Part shown: one piece after another, positions 5,970 to 13,727 of the stretch
Layout: each line of letters begins with the position of its first letter
How positions within the stretch are numbered: position 1 is the stretch's first letter
Origin: CAYIYO01 sp964367715
GTDB lineage: Bacteria > Chlamydiota > Chlamydiia > Chlamydiales > Criblamydiaceae
Assembly (NCBI GenBank): GCA_964367715.1
Contig: CAYIYO010000048.1
Coordinates: 1-14,371, forward strand
Reading direction: 5' to 3'
DNA length: 14,371 nucleotides
Made by a program: the position numbers and the translations under genes
The notes under the pieces: generated by a model
The model's input: only the letters and a program-made list of their open reading frames with translations
Told to the model about the DNA's origin: nothing
Databases searched by the model: none

Positions 5970-6559
5970 ATCATTTCCTGAGGAGTAGGACCAGAATTGG
6001 ATTGACTAGATGGCAATAATCCATCAACAGCACAGGAGAGTCCAATCAAACAGCAAGCTAATGGACAACAAACAGCATTCACCAAAGTTTGCACGACCTT
6101 TTTCGTTGCTCCTGCCATGCAATCGTATCCGGTAATACTGCTAAAAACATAGGTCTTGTCCATCTTTCCCGTGGGGTGTCCCAATTGAAAAGGAGAAGGG
6201 CCGCAACCGTTAACAACACTTACTTGATCTTCCCTTGCATAGCTATCTTTATAATAACAAGGAAGAATCGGCGATTCCCATTTTCCGTACATATATTCAA
6301 TCGTCGTACGCCCTCCTTCATGCTTCGTCACCAGATAACACACATTGCAGACTGTCAAGCACAAACGAATTCCTCCTATGCACATTCCCAATGCCGTAAG
6401 CAATTTGAGTGGAATGCACACGCAACTGACGGTTTTTTCCACAAGAGCCTCCGCATGCGAACGCGCTGGATAAAGACTTTGCACTCTTATTAAAGAATTA
6501 AGTGTTTCAATATTGTCGTCTTGGCATGCGCCTATACATCCGTTTATACAAAATGACAT
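5966..6559 (-). CDS. cysteine-rich hypothetical membrane protein
   Basis: I do not recognise this protein. Counted from the upstream ATG it has 198 codons and 17 cysteines, in clusters such as CVCIPLK, CNVC and CCPLACC. Two long hydrophobic stretches (about 45-78 and 155-184) flank a polar middle of about 75 residues rich in Gly, Tyr and Pro. The bilobed hydrophobic layout recalls inclusion-membrane (Inc) proteins of chlamydiae, but no N-terminal type III signal can be judged by eye. Two ATGs stand side by side (6562-6560 and 6559-6557). The second is six bases from AAGG, the same spacing as in the Ntox50 toxin gene, so I chose it. The gene is convergent with the TauE/SafE gene and shares an upstream element with the 567-aa gene. 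Confidence 0.75.
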   Translation of the reverse strand: MSFCINGCIGACQDDNIETLNSLIRVQSLYPARSHAEALVEKTVSCVCIPLKLLTALGMCIGGIRLCLTVCNVCYLVTKHEGGRTTIEYMYGKWESPILPCYYKDSYAREDQVSVVNGCGPSPFQLGHPTGKMDKTYVFSSITGYDCMAGATKKVVQTLVNAVCCPLACCLIGLSCAVDGLLPSSQSNSGPTPQEMI

Positions 6560-6565
6560 CATCTA

Positions 6566-6588
6566 CCTTTTTATTTAAAATTTTAATT
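6566..6588 (-). promoter_or_regulatory. AT-rich upstream element shared with the 567-aa gene, copy 1
   Basis: This 23-bp stretch is identical at 21 positions to 8420-8442 and sits at nearly the same distance from its gene's start. It contains the perfect palindrome TAAAATTTTA (6576-6585), which also offers a -10-like TAAAAT, and ends in AAGG, the ribosome site. No convincing -35 was found. Confidence 0.45.
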
Positions 6589-6596
6589 AATACACA

Positions 6597-6637
6597 CGAG
6601 TGATTAAAATTTGGATTTTTGAATCACGTTCGGTATA
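6597..6637. repeat. family A repeat, shortened copy
   Basis: The left arm gtgattaaaa pairs with the right arm ttttgaatcac through one bulge. The right end (gaatcacgttcggtata) matches the ends of the copies at 2873 and 8486, while the left end is altered. It lies directly beside a second copy at 6640-6701, so the two may have inserted in tandem or arisen by duplication. Confidence 0.75.
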
Positions 6638-6639
6638 CA

Positions 6640-6701
6640 CACAAGTGAAATCAAGAATCGGTTTTTAAGCATGTCAAAGCCAATTTTTGAATTCACTTGT
6701 G
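6640..6701. repeat. family A repeat, variant with cacaagtgaattc arms
   Basis: The left arm (6640-6661) and right arm (6680-6701) match as inverted repeats at 19 of 22 positions, with an 18-base loop. Read on the minus strand, its loop begins ggctttgac, exactly as the plus-strand loop of the copy at 8486. Its arm matches 14307-14328 at 21 of 22 positions. It starts 9 bases after the stop codon of the 567-aa gene. Confidence 0.85.
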
Positions 6702-6710
6702 AATAAACTA

Positions 6711-8414
6711 CTATTGTTCATTTTCAATCGATGAAAAAGCAAATTCAGGGAAAATTTCCTCTACCCTTTCTATTTTTTCTTCTTTTAGGCGAGAGATGCG
6801 TTTGAATTTCGCTTTGGTCTCAGCATCTAATCCTAGATTATAATAAGTCGCTTGTCCTGCTACATGTTTAAGAGAAGCCCAAAATTCAACTGAACGTGGA
6901 TGCGATTCCCACAGTTTTTTTTGAATTTCGTAGGCAGCCTTAAAATTTATTGCTCCTTCTTTTACATTATTCAACGCGACTTCAAGGACTCCCGAATAAC
7001 AAAAGAATCCAATTTGATGCAAATACGCGCCAAAATCAGCTGTTTCTGTGTCGTATATTTCTAGACCAATTTTTTTCGTTTCTTTTGCATCTTCTAAAAA
7101 TCCAAATTCTAATTGAATCTGAAAAATTTTATTAAAATTGTCAAATTCTTCCCATTCGCATCTACCTTTATAGAATACTTTTGCGGCACACTTCAATAGT
7201 TCTTTTAAACTATTCAACTCTTTTTTAGACAAGCCTTGCAGGCGTTGACAACTAATGGAATATAATCGATTTAAATAAATTTTTAATCTGATTTTGGGAC
7301 TTGGAACTTTTACTGCATATTTTAATGTCTCTTCATCAGTCAAAAATTTATTTTTAAAAATCTCCTCCCAAAAAGCAGAAATTCCGTATTTATACTCTTT
7401 TATTTCTGTTGCGAAGCTGAATAATTGTTCTAAGTATTGGTTTCTCAACTGTTCATCGTGTTCAACCCAGTGAATGATGGAAAGAAGCAGGGTAAGAGAT
7501 CCTTCTTGACGCGTCATTTGCTGAGCCAATGCGATCGCCTCATCAAAAAGCTTAAGATGACACATCGCATTTAAAAAAATTTTCTTTTTGTCTTCCGTGT
7601 CTGCAACCCTTACAATTGATGATTGAAACTCTTGCGCTTTACATAAGGCAGGATTCGATAGACCTCGACTTAATAACACGACAAAACACTCTTCTTCAAT
7701 GAGTCCGTCCTCCGGACTTTCTTTCATTACACGCGTACCATTTTCAAATTCCCCTCTTTCAAAAAAAGTAAACGAAATTTTTTTAAACTCATCCTTCGTG
7801 CCACGCCCTTGGCTTAAGCTGGCGAGAGCTTCGTCCACATTTCTATATTCAGCAGCTAACCTTGCCCAAATAAGAAAATATTTTTTAGAGCATTGCGAAC
7901 GGTTATGTTGGTTCAACAACAATTTTTCAACCTCACAATACCATTCAAACTTCTCTTCACTTTCGGTGCGCAGCATTCCTGTCACACCAATGCCGAACTC
8001 TGCTTGTTTTACAGGATGTTCACCTAATTTTTGAAATAATTGTATTCCATGCGTTCCAACAAAAACCCAAATTTTTTCTTTAAACCTTGGATAAAGCTTA
8101 TCCATCAAATAGAGCGCACTATCGGCTAGATTTTCAATTGAGAACTCTTGAAATGCCGATAGGGCATGTGCAATTCCGTGGTTTCTAGCATTTTCTACAA
8201 CAAGCGCGCTTGGTTTCACACTGACTCTTTGCTCTCTCTTCAAATCCGGCAGAATAGAGACGGGGGGATTTTCCTCAAATCGCGCGAGAGCAATGGTTTG
8301 GCATTTAGCGTTCAATGGATCGTTTGCCTGAGATCGAGCCACTATTGAATCTAAAAAGTTGCTTTGAGAAACATACGGAATAATTGCCTGATTATTACCT
8401 ACGCTTAGTACCAT
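6711..8414 (-). CDS. helical-repeat (TPR-like) hypothetical protein
   Basis: This is a 567-aa protein without signal peptide or membrane segments. Almost the whole length reads as amphipathic helices with TPR-like spacing, for example FLIWARLAAEYRNVDEALAS, LNAMCHLKLFDEAIALAQQM and VKEGAINFKAAYEIQKKLW. An alpha-solenoid that binds other proteins is therefore likely. The first 70 residues are less regular and could be a targeting region. The C-terminus (535-555) is highly charged and may form a coiled coil. The ATG at 8412-8414 is preceded by AAGGG with 5 bases of spacing; a GTG two codons earlier is less likely. Such large helical-repeat proteins are common as lineage-specific proteins in environmental chlamydiae, and some may be secreted effectors. 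Function is unknown. It is AT-rich compared with the flanking opp and hemH genes. Confidence 0.8.
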   Translation of the reverse strand: MVLSVGNNQAIIPYVSQSNFLDSIVARSQANDPLNAKCQTIALARFEENPPVSILPDLKREQRVSVKPSALVVENARNHGIAHALSAFQEFSIENLADSALYLMDKLYPRFKEKIWVFVGTHGIQLFQKLGEHPVKQAEFGIGVTGMLRTESEEKFEWYCEVEKLLLNQHNRSQCSKKYFLIWARLAAEYRNVDEALASLSQGRGTKDEFKKISFTFFERGEFENGTRVMKESPEDGLIEEECFVVLLSRGLSNPALCKAQEFQSSIVRVADTEDKKKIFLNAMCHLKLFDEAIALAQQMTRQEGSLTLLLSIIHWVEHDEQLRNQYLEQLFSFATEIKEYKYGISAFWEEIFKNKFLTDEETLKYAVKVPSPKIRLKIYLNRLYSISCQRLQGLSKKELNSLKELLKCAAKVFYKGRCEWEEFDNFNKIFQIQLEFGFLEDAKETKKIGLEIYDTETADFGAYLHQIGFFCYSGVLEVALNNVKEGAINFKAAYEIQKKLWESHPRSVEFWASLKHVAGQATYYNLGLDAETKAKFKRISRLKEEKIERVEEIFPEFAFSSIENEQ

Positions 8415-8419
8415 AACCA

Positions 8420-8442
8420 CCCTTTTATCTAAAATTTTAATT
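8420..8442 (-). promoter_or_regulatory. AT-rich upstream element shared with the cysteine-rich gene, copy 2
   Basis: This is the second copy of the 23-bp element (21/23 identical to 6566-6588), with the palindrome TAAAATTTTA at 8430-8439. That palindrome lies 16 bases upstream of this gene's ATG, against 17 for the other copy. It includes the AAGGG ribosome site. Confidence 0.45.
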
Positions 8443-8485
8443 GCTAAAACGCTATCACATCATCCAAAGATCAACAAGAAATTTT

Positions 8486-8554
8486 ATACCGAACGTGATT
8501 CAAAATTTGGCTTTGACGCAGCTAAAAAACCAAATTTTGGAACACGTTCGGTAT
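8486..8554. repeat. family A palindromic repeat between divergent genes
   Basis: The arms 8486-8510 and 8530-8554 are inverted repeats matching at 23 of 25 positions, with a 19-base loop starting ctttgacgcagc. Both outer ends read ttcggtata in the outward direction. The element sits between the start of the 567-aa gene and the start of oppA, so it could influence either. Confidence 0.9.
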
Positions 8555-8621
8555 ATCTTTCCCTAGTTTTTTTTCGATTGTGCTTTACAAGGACTACGCA
8601 CTCCTATTAACTTACTAATTT

Positions 8622-8626
8622 AGGAG
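8622..8626 (+). promoter_or_regulatory. strong ribosome binding site of oppA
   Basis: AGGAG lies 7 bases before the ATG at 8634 and fixes the oppA start. It is the only strong Shine-Dalgarno sequence in the opp operon; oppB and oppC have none. Upstream, TTTACA (8584-8589) is a possible -35, but no well-spaced -10 follows it (TATTAA at 15 bp is the best), so the promoter is left unassigned. Confidence 0.7.
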
Positions 8627-8633
8627 AAAAGGA

Positions 8634-10706
8634 ATGAATAGAGAGCCCATCTTTTTGTATATCTTGCGCTTTGTGACTGGTACAGGACTCTTCATTTTTA
8701 TGGCGATGCTTTACTGGTCCTCTCTTTTAGTGGAAGAAGACCTTAAAAACCTTCAAGCGGAAGTCGCACTTCTTCGACAAGACTTTAGCATTCAGCAGAC
8801 AGCACCAACGACTTTTCTTCCCTCTATTCCTCAGCCTACAGCGGACCTTTCTTCTCCTTTGTCACAGCCTGATCCCACACTGCCAAATCTTTTGCATGAA
8901 GATCCGTTCTATCTAACGATCCTTCCGCAAAAACTACTACCTCTGGGGTTTAAGCCCAAAGGATCCTTTCATCACGCCACAATAGGAAAGCCCGACAACC
9001 TACATCCGTTTAGCAATTGGAGTGAAATTTCCACCTGGATCGGCCAGTGTTCTGTGGCGGTGGCGACCATTCAATTTGGAAAATATGAGTCGATGGCACC
9101 GGACATGGCAACGAAGATGGAAGAGCGTGTGGGAAAGGATGGGACGCCAGAATTTTGGATTTTTTTAAGGGATAACGTCTTTTGGGCTCCATTGGAAAAA
9201 CGTTTTTTTGGAACCGACTTTACGCTTGCGCCCCACTTCTTTGAGCGCCATCAGGTGACCGCTGAAGATTTCAAATTCTATTTTGATGCTGTGATCAATC
9301 CATATAATCAGGAGTCCGGAGCACTCGCACGCCGTACGTTATATGAGGACATTGAAGAGATTCGTGTTATCGACAAACTGACATTTGTTGTCCGTTGGAA
9401 AACAAAGACGTTTACTGAAGGAGACAAAACGGTAAAAAAAACAAAATACATTGCAAAGCAGCTAACAGGAAGCCTTCAACCACTGGCCTCTTTTGTGTAT
9501 AAGTATTTTCCAGATGGGAAAAAAATTAACGAAGACGATGCCTCACCCGATAGTTATCAAAAAAATGCCGCATGGGCACAAAATTTCTCTCAGCATTGGG
9601 CAAAAAATAGTATTCCTAGCTGCGGAGCGTGGTTATTTGATGGATTAACCGACAGGCAGATCCAATTCCGCCGCAATCCGCATTTCTATCGTCCTCTTGC
9701 CGCATTAGCCGATAAAATGGTCTACGCATTTAAAAATTCGCCCGATGCCATGTGGCAAGACTTCAAAGGCAATGCCCTCGACTCCTATTCGCTGCAGCCC
9801 GGACAACAGATCGAGTTGGACGAGTTTCTAAATGCTCCGCAATACATCAAACAGGCCGATGCAAATGCTTCTATCAATCGCCTCGACTACCTAACACGCG
9901 TTTATTTCTACTTAGGATGGAACCAGGCGACCCCTCTTTTTAATCACACAAAGGTTCGTCAAGCCATGACAATGGCCATTGACCGCCAGCGCATCATCAA
10001 CCAAAACCTTAATGGATTAGGAATTGAAATCACGGGCCCTTTCTTTAAGTATTCGCCAGCAAACGATCCTTCCCTCTCTCCCTGGCCATTCGATCCGCTT
10101 CAAGCAAAACAGTTATTGGAAGCAGAAGGGTGGATCGATACCGATGGCGATGGAATTCTCGACAAAGAGATCAATGGAAAACGTGTAAAATTTGCTTTCA
10201 CTCTCACCTATTTTGTGAAAAATCCTACTGCAAAATCAATTGTCGAATACATTTCCACCGCACTGAAAGAGATTGGTATTTCCTGCACACTGAATGGCGT
10301 CGACATTGCCGACCTTTCTGCTGCCATCGAGCAAAAAAGTTTCGATGCCCTCTTTATGGGATGGGGGCAAGCATCGCCACCGGAAGATCCGCGCCAGCTC
10401 TGGCATTCCGAAGGAGCGAAGCAGCCTGGTTCATCAAATATGACCGGCTTTGCAAACAAGGAAGCCGATGCCATTATCGAAGCATTACAGTATGAAGAGG
10501 ATCCAACAAAACGTGTCACCTTGTACCATCGCTTCGACAAAATTATGCACGAAGAGCAGCCCTATACGTTTCTGTATACTCCAAAAACAGCCTTTCTCTA
10601 CCGCAACTATTTGAAAAATGTCTTTATCCCGGCGGAGAGAAAAGACCTTGTTCCAGGAGCAACTATTGGAGAACCCGATTCTAGTATTTTTTGGTTAAAC
10701 CAATGA
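8634..10706 (+). CDS. oppA: oligopeptide-binding protein, membrane-anchored
   Basis: This 690-aa family 5 extracellular solute-binding protein is the periplasmic receptor of a peptide ABC importer. It starts with one membrane helix (about 8-32), a short coiled coil (33-53, VEEDLKNLQAEVALLRQDF) and a proline-rich linker (57-90), so it is tethered rather than free. The binding domain shows typical family stretches: VTAEDFKFYFDAVINP (208-223), VRQAMTMAIDRQRII (441-455) and WIDTDGDGILDKEINGK (500-516). At about 690 aa it is longer than E. coli OppA (about 540 aa), mostly because of the anchor, the linker and the stretch around 255-330. It is the first gene of oppABC and overlaps oppB by four bases. 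In size and context it fits the chlamydial paralogue that I recall as CT480. Confidence 0.92.
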   Translation: MNREPIFLYILRFVTGTGLFIFMAMLYWSSLLVEEDLKNLQAEVALLRQDFSIQQTAPTTFLPSIPQPTADLSSPLSQPDPTLPNLLHEDPFYLTILPQKLLPLGFKPKGSFHHATIGKPDNLHPFSNWSEISTWIGQCSVAVATIQFGKYESMAPDMATKMEERVGKDGTPEFWIFLRDNVFWAPLEKRFFGTDFTLAPHFFERHQVTAEDFKFYFDAVINPYNQESGALARRTLYEDIEEIRVIDKLTFVVRWKTKTFTEGDKTVKKTKYIAKQLTGSLQPLASFVYKYFPDGKKINEDDASPDSYQKNAAWAQNFSQHWAKNSIPSCGAWLFDGLTDRQIQFRRNPHFYRPLAALADKMVYAFKNSPDAMWQDFKGNALDSYSLQPGQQIELDEFLNAPQYIKQADANASINRLDYLTRVYFYLGWNQATPLFNHTKVRQAMTMAIDRQRIINQNLNGLGIEITGPFFKYSPANDPSLSPWPFDPLQAKQLLEAEGWIDTDGDGILDKEINGKRVKFAFTLTYFVKNPTAKSIVEYISTALKEIGISCTLNGVDIADLSAAIEQKSFDALFMGWGQASPPEDPRQLWHSEGAKQPGSSNMTGFANKEADAIIEALQYEEDPTKRVTLYHRFDKIMHEEQPYTFLYTPKTAFLYRNYLKNVFIPAERKDLVPGATIGEPDSSIFWLNQ

Positions 10707-12205
10707 TCCATTATCTCTTACAGCGCTTGGTGTTGATCCCTATCACCCTCTTCTGCATCATCCTCATCAACTTCATCATCATCAACCTTGCCCCAGGCGA
10801 TCCGGTCTCTGTCATGGAAATTTCTCCAGAAGGAAATGCGATTCGCAAAGAGGACCGCGCACTAGCTTTTGGTAGCGACGAGCGTTATCTTCAGTTTCGA
10901 GAATTTTACGGACTCACTCTCCCTATCCTCTTTAACACATGGCCCTCAACCTCAGAACAATGGGTAGAGAAAAACTTGTGGAGACTCTCTCACAAAAAAG
11001 AAAGTGCCGATAGCACGGTAGAAATGCCGGTAAAAGACTATGATGCCCTTCGCATCGAGATGGGCGACCACGCACGCTTCATCATGCCTCTGTTGCTGGG
11101 GATCGTTAATGATTCATCTTCTGCTCCCGACATTCGCCAGATGGCTACCCGCTTCTTCGTTCGAGGAGGAACACGACAAGCGATTTTAGGATCCCACCTC
11201 GACGACAACGAAAAGCAATATAATAGAAAAATTTCTCATGATAATGAATTCCTTAAAACACTGATGCCCATTTCCGGAGATTCAACAGAAGCCGCCTCAA
11301 ACAAGATTAATGAACTTAATAACTGGTACGACGCAAACAAAGCGTCCTACAATTTTGTTCCTACCACAGCACAAAAAGTAGGGATCTTTTTTACAGAGAC
11401 GCGCTTTTTTCGGTACTTTACGCGAGTACTGACCCTTGACTTTGGTAAAATGAGAAACGATCCGAACAAGACAGTTATCAGTGAAGTCACGAAAAGATTA
11501 AAATATTCGCTTACCATCTCTCTTACACCAATGCTCCTGACGTTTGGACTCTGCCTCTTCCTTGGATTCGCGATGGCCCTCAAGCAAGGGCAGTGGGAAG
11601 ACCATTCCTTAAATATTCTCTGTCTTATTTTGTATGCGATCCCCATCTTCGTCGTCGCCCCATTTCTCATCGAAAAAGTTGCCCTCAACGGACACTTTCC
11701 CTTTACCAATATTCCCATTCCAACAAGTGGATTTACAAGTCCCGATGCCGTCTATGACAATATGGTCAGCTCACAGCGCCTGTTCGATATCCTCACACAC
11801 ATCATGCTTCCCATTGTGGCAATCATGTACGGTTCCCTCGCCATCCAAGCGCGTCTTTCGCGTACGGCGATTTTGGAAGTGCTGCGACAAGATTATGTCC
11901 GCACCGCACGGGCCAAAGGCCTTTCTCCTTTTATGGTTAATTTTAAACATGTCGGCCGCAACGCAAGCATCACGATTGTAACCTCAATCGCCGGATCTTT
12001 AGGCGTCATCCTTGGAGGATCCCTCATCGTCGAAACTCTGTTTGAAATCGATGGCTTTGGGAAGTTTTTTTACGATGCGATTCTTAACCGCGACTATAAT
12101 GTGATCATGTTTTCTGCATTAGCGGGATCCTTCTTGACACTCATGGGATACCTCTTTGCTGATATTGCCTATACCGTTCTTGATCCCCGTATAACATTGG
12201 ATTAA
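10703..12205 (+). CDS. oppB: oligopeptide ABC transporter permease OppB, with long periplasmic insert
   Basis: This 500-aa inner-membrane subunit forms half of the peptide channel. The first helix (about 9-29) and LAPGDPVSVM are typical of OppB/DppB. The permease domain (about 265-497) carries the EAA loop that contacts the ATPase: LRQDYVRTARAKGLS, 394-408, then VNFKHVGRN. Between them lies an insert of about 230 residues (35-265), far longer than in E. coli OppB (306 aa in total). Part of it is helical (MPLLLGIVNDSSSAPDIRQM) and HEAT-like. The ATG at 10703 overlaps the oppA stop (ATGA). An in-frame TTG four codons upstream is less likely. No separate ribosome site is present, so expression is coupled to oppA. 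Confidence 0.93.
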   Translation: MIHYLLQRLVLIPITLFCIILINFIIINLAPGDPVSVMEISPEGNAIRKEDRALAFGSDERYLQFREFYGLTLPILFNTWPSTSEQWVEKNLWRLSHKKESADSTVEMPVKDYDALRIEMGDHARFIMPLLLGIVNDSSSAPDIRQMATRFFVRGGTRQAILGSHLDDNEKQYNRKISHDNEFLKTLMPISGDSTEAASNKINELNNWYDANKASYNFVPTTAQKVGIFFTETRFFRYFTRVLTLDFGKMRNDPNKTVISEVTKRLKYSLTISLTPMLLTFGLCLFLGFAMALKQGQWEDHSLNILCLILYAIPIFVVAPFLIEKVALNGHFPFTNIPIPTSGFTSPDAVYDNMVSSQRLFDILTHIMLPIVAIMYGSLAIQARLSRTAILEVLRQDYVRTARAKGLSPFMVNFKHVGRNASITIVTSIAGSLGVILGGSLIVETLFEIDGFGKFFYDAILNRDYNVIMFSALAGSFLTLMGYLFADIAYTVLDPRITLD

Positions 12206-12207
12206 TC

Positions 12208-13719
12208 ATGAAAAGCAGCCACACGACCTATTGGAAAATGGTGCAAACAAATTTTTTTCAACACCGCATTGGCGTCTGTGCGCTTTTTATTTTAAGCTTA
12301 TTTTTGTTGATGGGCATCTACGCGCCTTTTTTAGCAGCTGGAAAACCGCTCATTGTCTACTATCGTGAACAGCTGTATTTCCCTCTTTTTCGTTATCTTT
12401 TTTTTAATGGATACTACACCAAACCGATCGATCTTTTCTTTAATCTACTGATCTTCACTTTTCCACTTTTTCTGCTCATCCTCGCCTGCACAAAAAAGCG
12501 TATGCGTCTGGTTTTATTTATTGGTCTTACTTGCGTTCAAATCCTTTTGACATTCCAATTTGCACAAGGACTTTTCAAGGATCCCACATCGGATCCCTCA
12601 CTCAACAAAATGCGTCAACTCGCTCTCTCTCTCGCGCCTCCCGGATTTCATCCATCCTGGGAATTCGATCTGAAGTACATGAATGACTACGCGAAACTCA
12701 ATCTTTTACTACAGTTTAAGCAGAGAAAAGCGCAGCATGAGCACCTAAAAAAATACCAAGACATTTTCAACAAAAACGTAAAAACTCAAGAAGGTGGAAT
12801 GCCCACGCTCTGGCAGCAGCAGCTCAATAATGAAACATCGCAGCTTCAACAACTCACGACGGCGCTTGCTTCTTTAAATGCTTCCTCGCCCGGTTTTCTC
12901 TATGCAAAAGAGAAAAAAGAATATCTTCTCCAACGTCGCCAGTGGCTAACAAAAGAAAGCGAAGGGTTAACAAACGAAATCATGCCTTTTTTCTCCCATT
13001 TTCATTGGGAAGAAGATGCAGGAGGTTCACAACAACTCAATCGCTCCGTTGGCCTCTTCGATTTAACACGCATCAATAGAAAAGATCTCCTCGCCGCCCT
13101 TATCTTCGGTGTGCGCATTTCTCTCGTAGTAGGAATAACCTCTGTTGCTCTCGCGCTTCTCATTGGGGTTCCGATCGGAGCCTATGCCGGATTTTATGGA
13201 GGGAAATTTGATATCCTCGTTTCTCGATTATTAGAGATATGGGAGTCGATGCCCTCATTTTTTATGCTGTTGATGATTGTGGCGATGCTTCAGAGTAAGT
13301 CGATATTTTTAATCATTACTGTCATCGGTTTATTTGGATGGACCTCATTCAGTCGTTATGCGCGAGGAGAATTTTTTAAACAGCGCAATCTGACCTATGT
13401 CGAAGCGTGTTATTCTGCCGGTTTTAGCAGTCGCTACATCATGTTCTCTCACATTTTGCCGAATACTATTCCTCCAATTTTGACACTCCTCCCTTTTGCC
13501 ATTATGGGAGCGATCACCAGTGAAGCAGGACTCTCATTTTTAGGTCTTGGAGAAGAGGGGTCGACCTCTTGGGGAGTGCTGATGGACGAAGGGCGTTCCG
13601 CTTTTCCAGGAGAAAGTTACCTGCTGTGGCCGCCAGCCATCCTGTTGACGATTCTGTTGATTGCCATTGCCCTGGTGGGCGACGCCTTGCGCGATGCCCT
13701 GGATCCCCGCATGAAATGA
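12208..13719 (+). CDS. oppC: oligopeptide ABC transporter permease OppC, with long N-terminal insert
   Basis: This 503-aa protein is the second peptide-channel subunit. After a typical OppC N-terminus (helix about 21-42, GVCALFILSLFLLMGIYAPF) come two extra hydrophobic segments (about 74-93 and 99-120). A soluble, partly coiled-coil region of about 160 residues (125-285, rich in Gln, Lys and Leu) follows. The permease domain (about 292-495) is canonical: LRISL-type entry (FGVRISLVVGI), PIGAYAGFYGG, the EAA loop NLTYVEACYSAGFSS with HILPN (394-419), GLSFLGLG and the ending GDALRDALDPR. The gene starts 2 bases after oppB stops. No oppD/oppF follows; the next gene is on the other strand. The ATPases must be encoded elsewhere, as I recall for the CT478-480 set in Chlamydia. 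Confidence 0.93.
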   Translation: MKSSHTTYWKMVQTNFFQHRIGVCALFILSLFLLMGIYAPFLAAGKPLIVYYREQLYFPLFRYLFFNGYYTKPIDLFFNLLIFTFPLFLLILACTKKRMRLVLFIGLTCVQILLTFQFAQGLFKDPTSDPSLNKMRQLALSLAPPGFHPSWEFDLKYMNDYAKLNLLLQFKQRKAQHEHLKKYQDIFNKNVKTQEGGMPTLWQQQLNNETSQLQQLTTALASLNASSPGFLYAKEKKEYLLQRRQWLTKESEGLTNEIMPFFSHFHWEEDAGGSQQLNRSVGLFDLTRINRKDLLAALIFGVRISLVVGITSVALALLIGVPIGAYAGFYGGKFDILVSRLLEIWESMPSFFMLLMIVAMLQSKSIFLIITVIGLFGWTSFSRYARGEFFKQRNLTYVEACYSAGFSSRYIMFSHILPNTIPPILTLLPFAIMGAITSEAGLSFLGLGEEGSTSWGVLMDEGRSAFPGESYLLWPPAILLTILLIAIALVGDALRDALDPRMK

Positions 13720-13727
13720 TTTTTGAA

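Noticed and set aside
2873..8554. CRISPR array as an explanation of the repeats
   Set aside because: The copies are kilobases apart, in both orientations, with no regular spacers and no cas genes.
10208..10540. Minus-strand frame of 110 codons opposite oppA
   Set aside because: It is antisense to the conserved C-terminal part of OppA and shows no recognisable feature.
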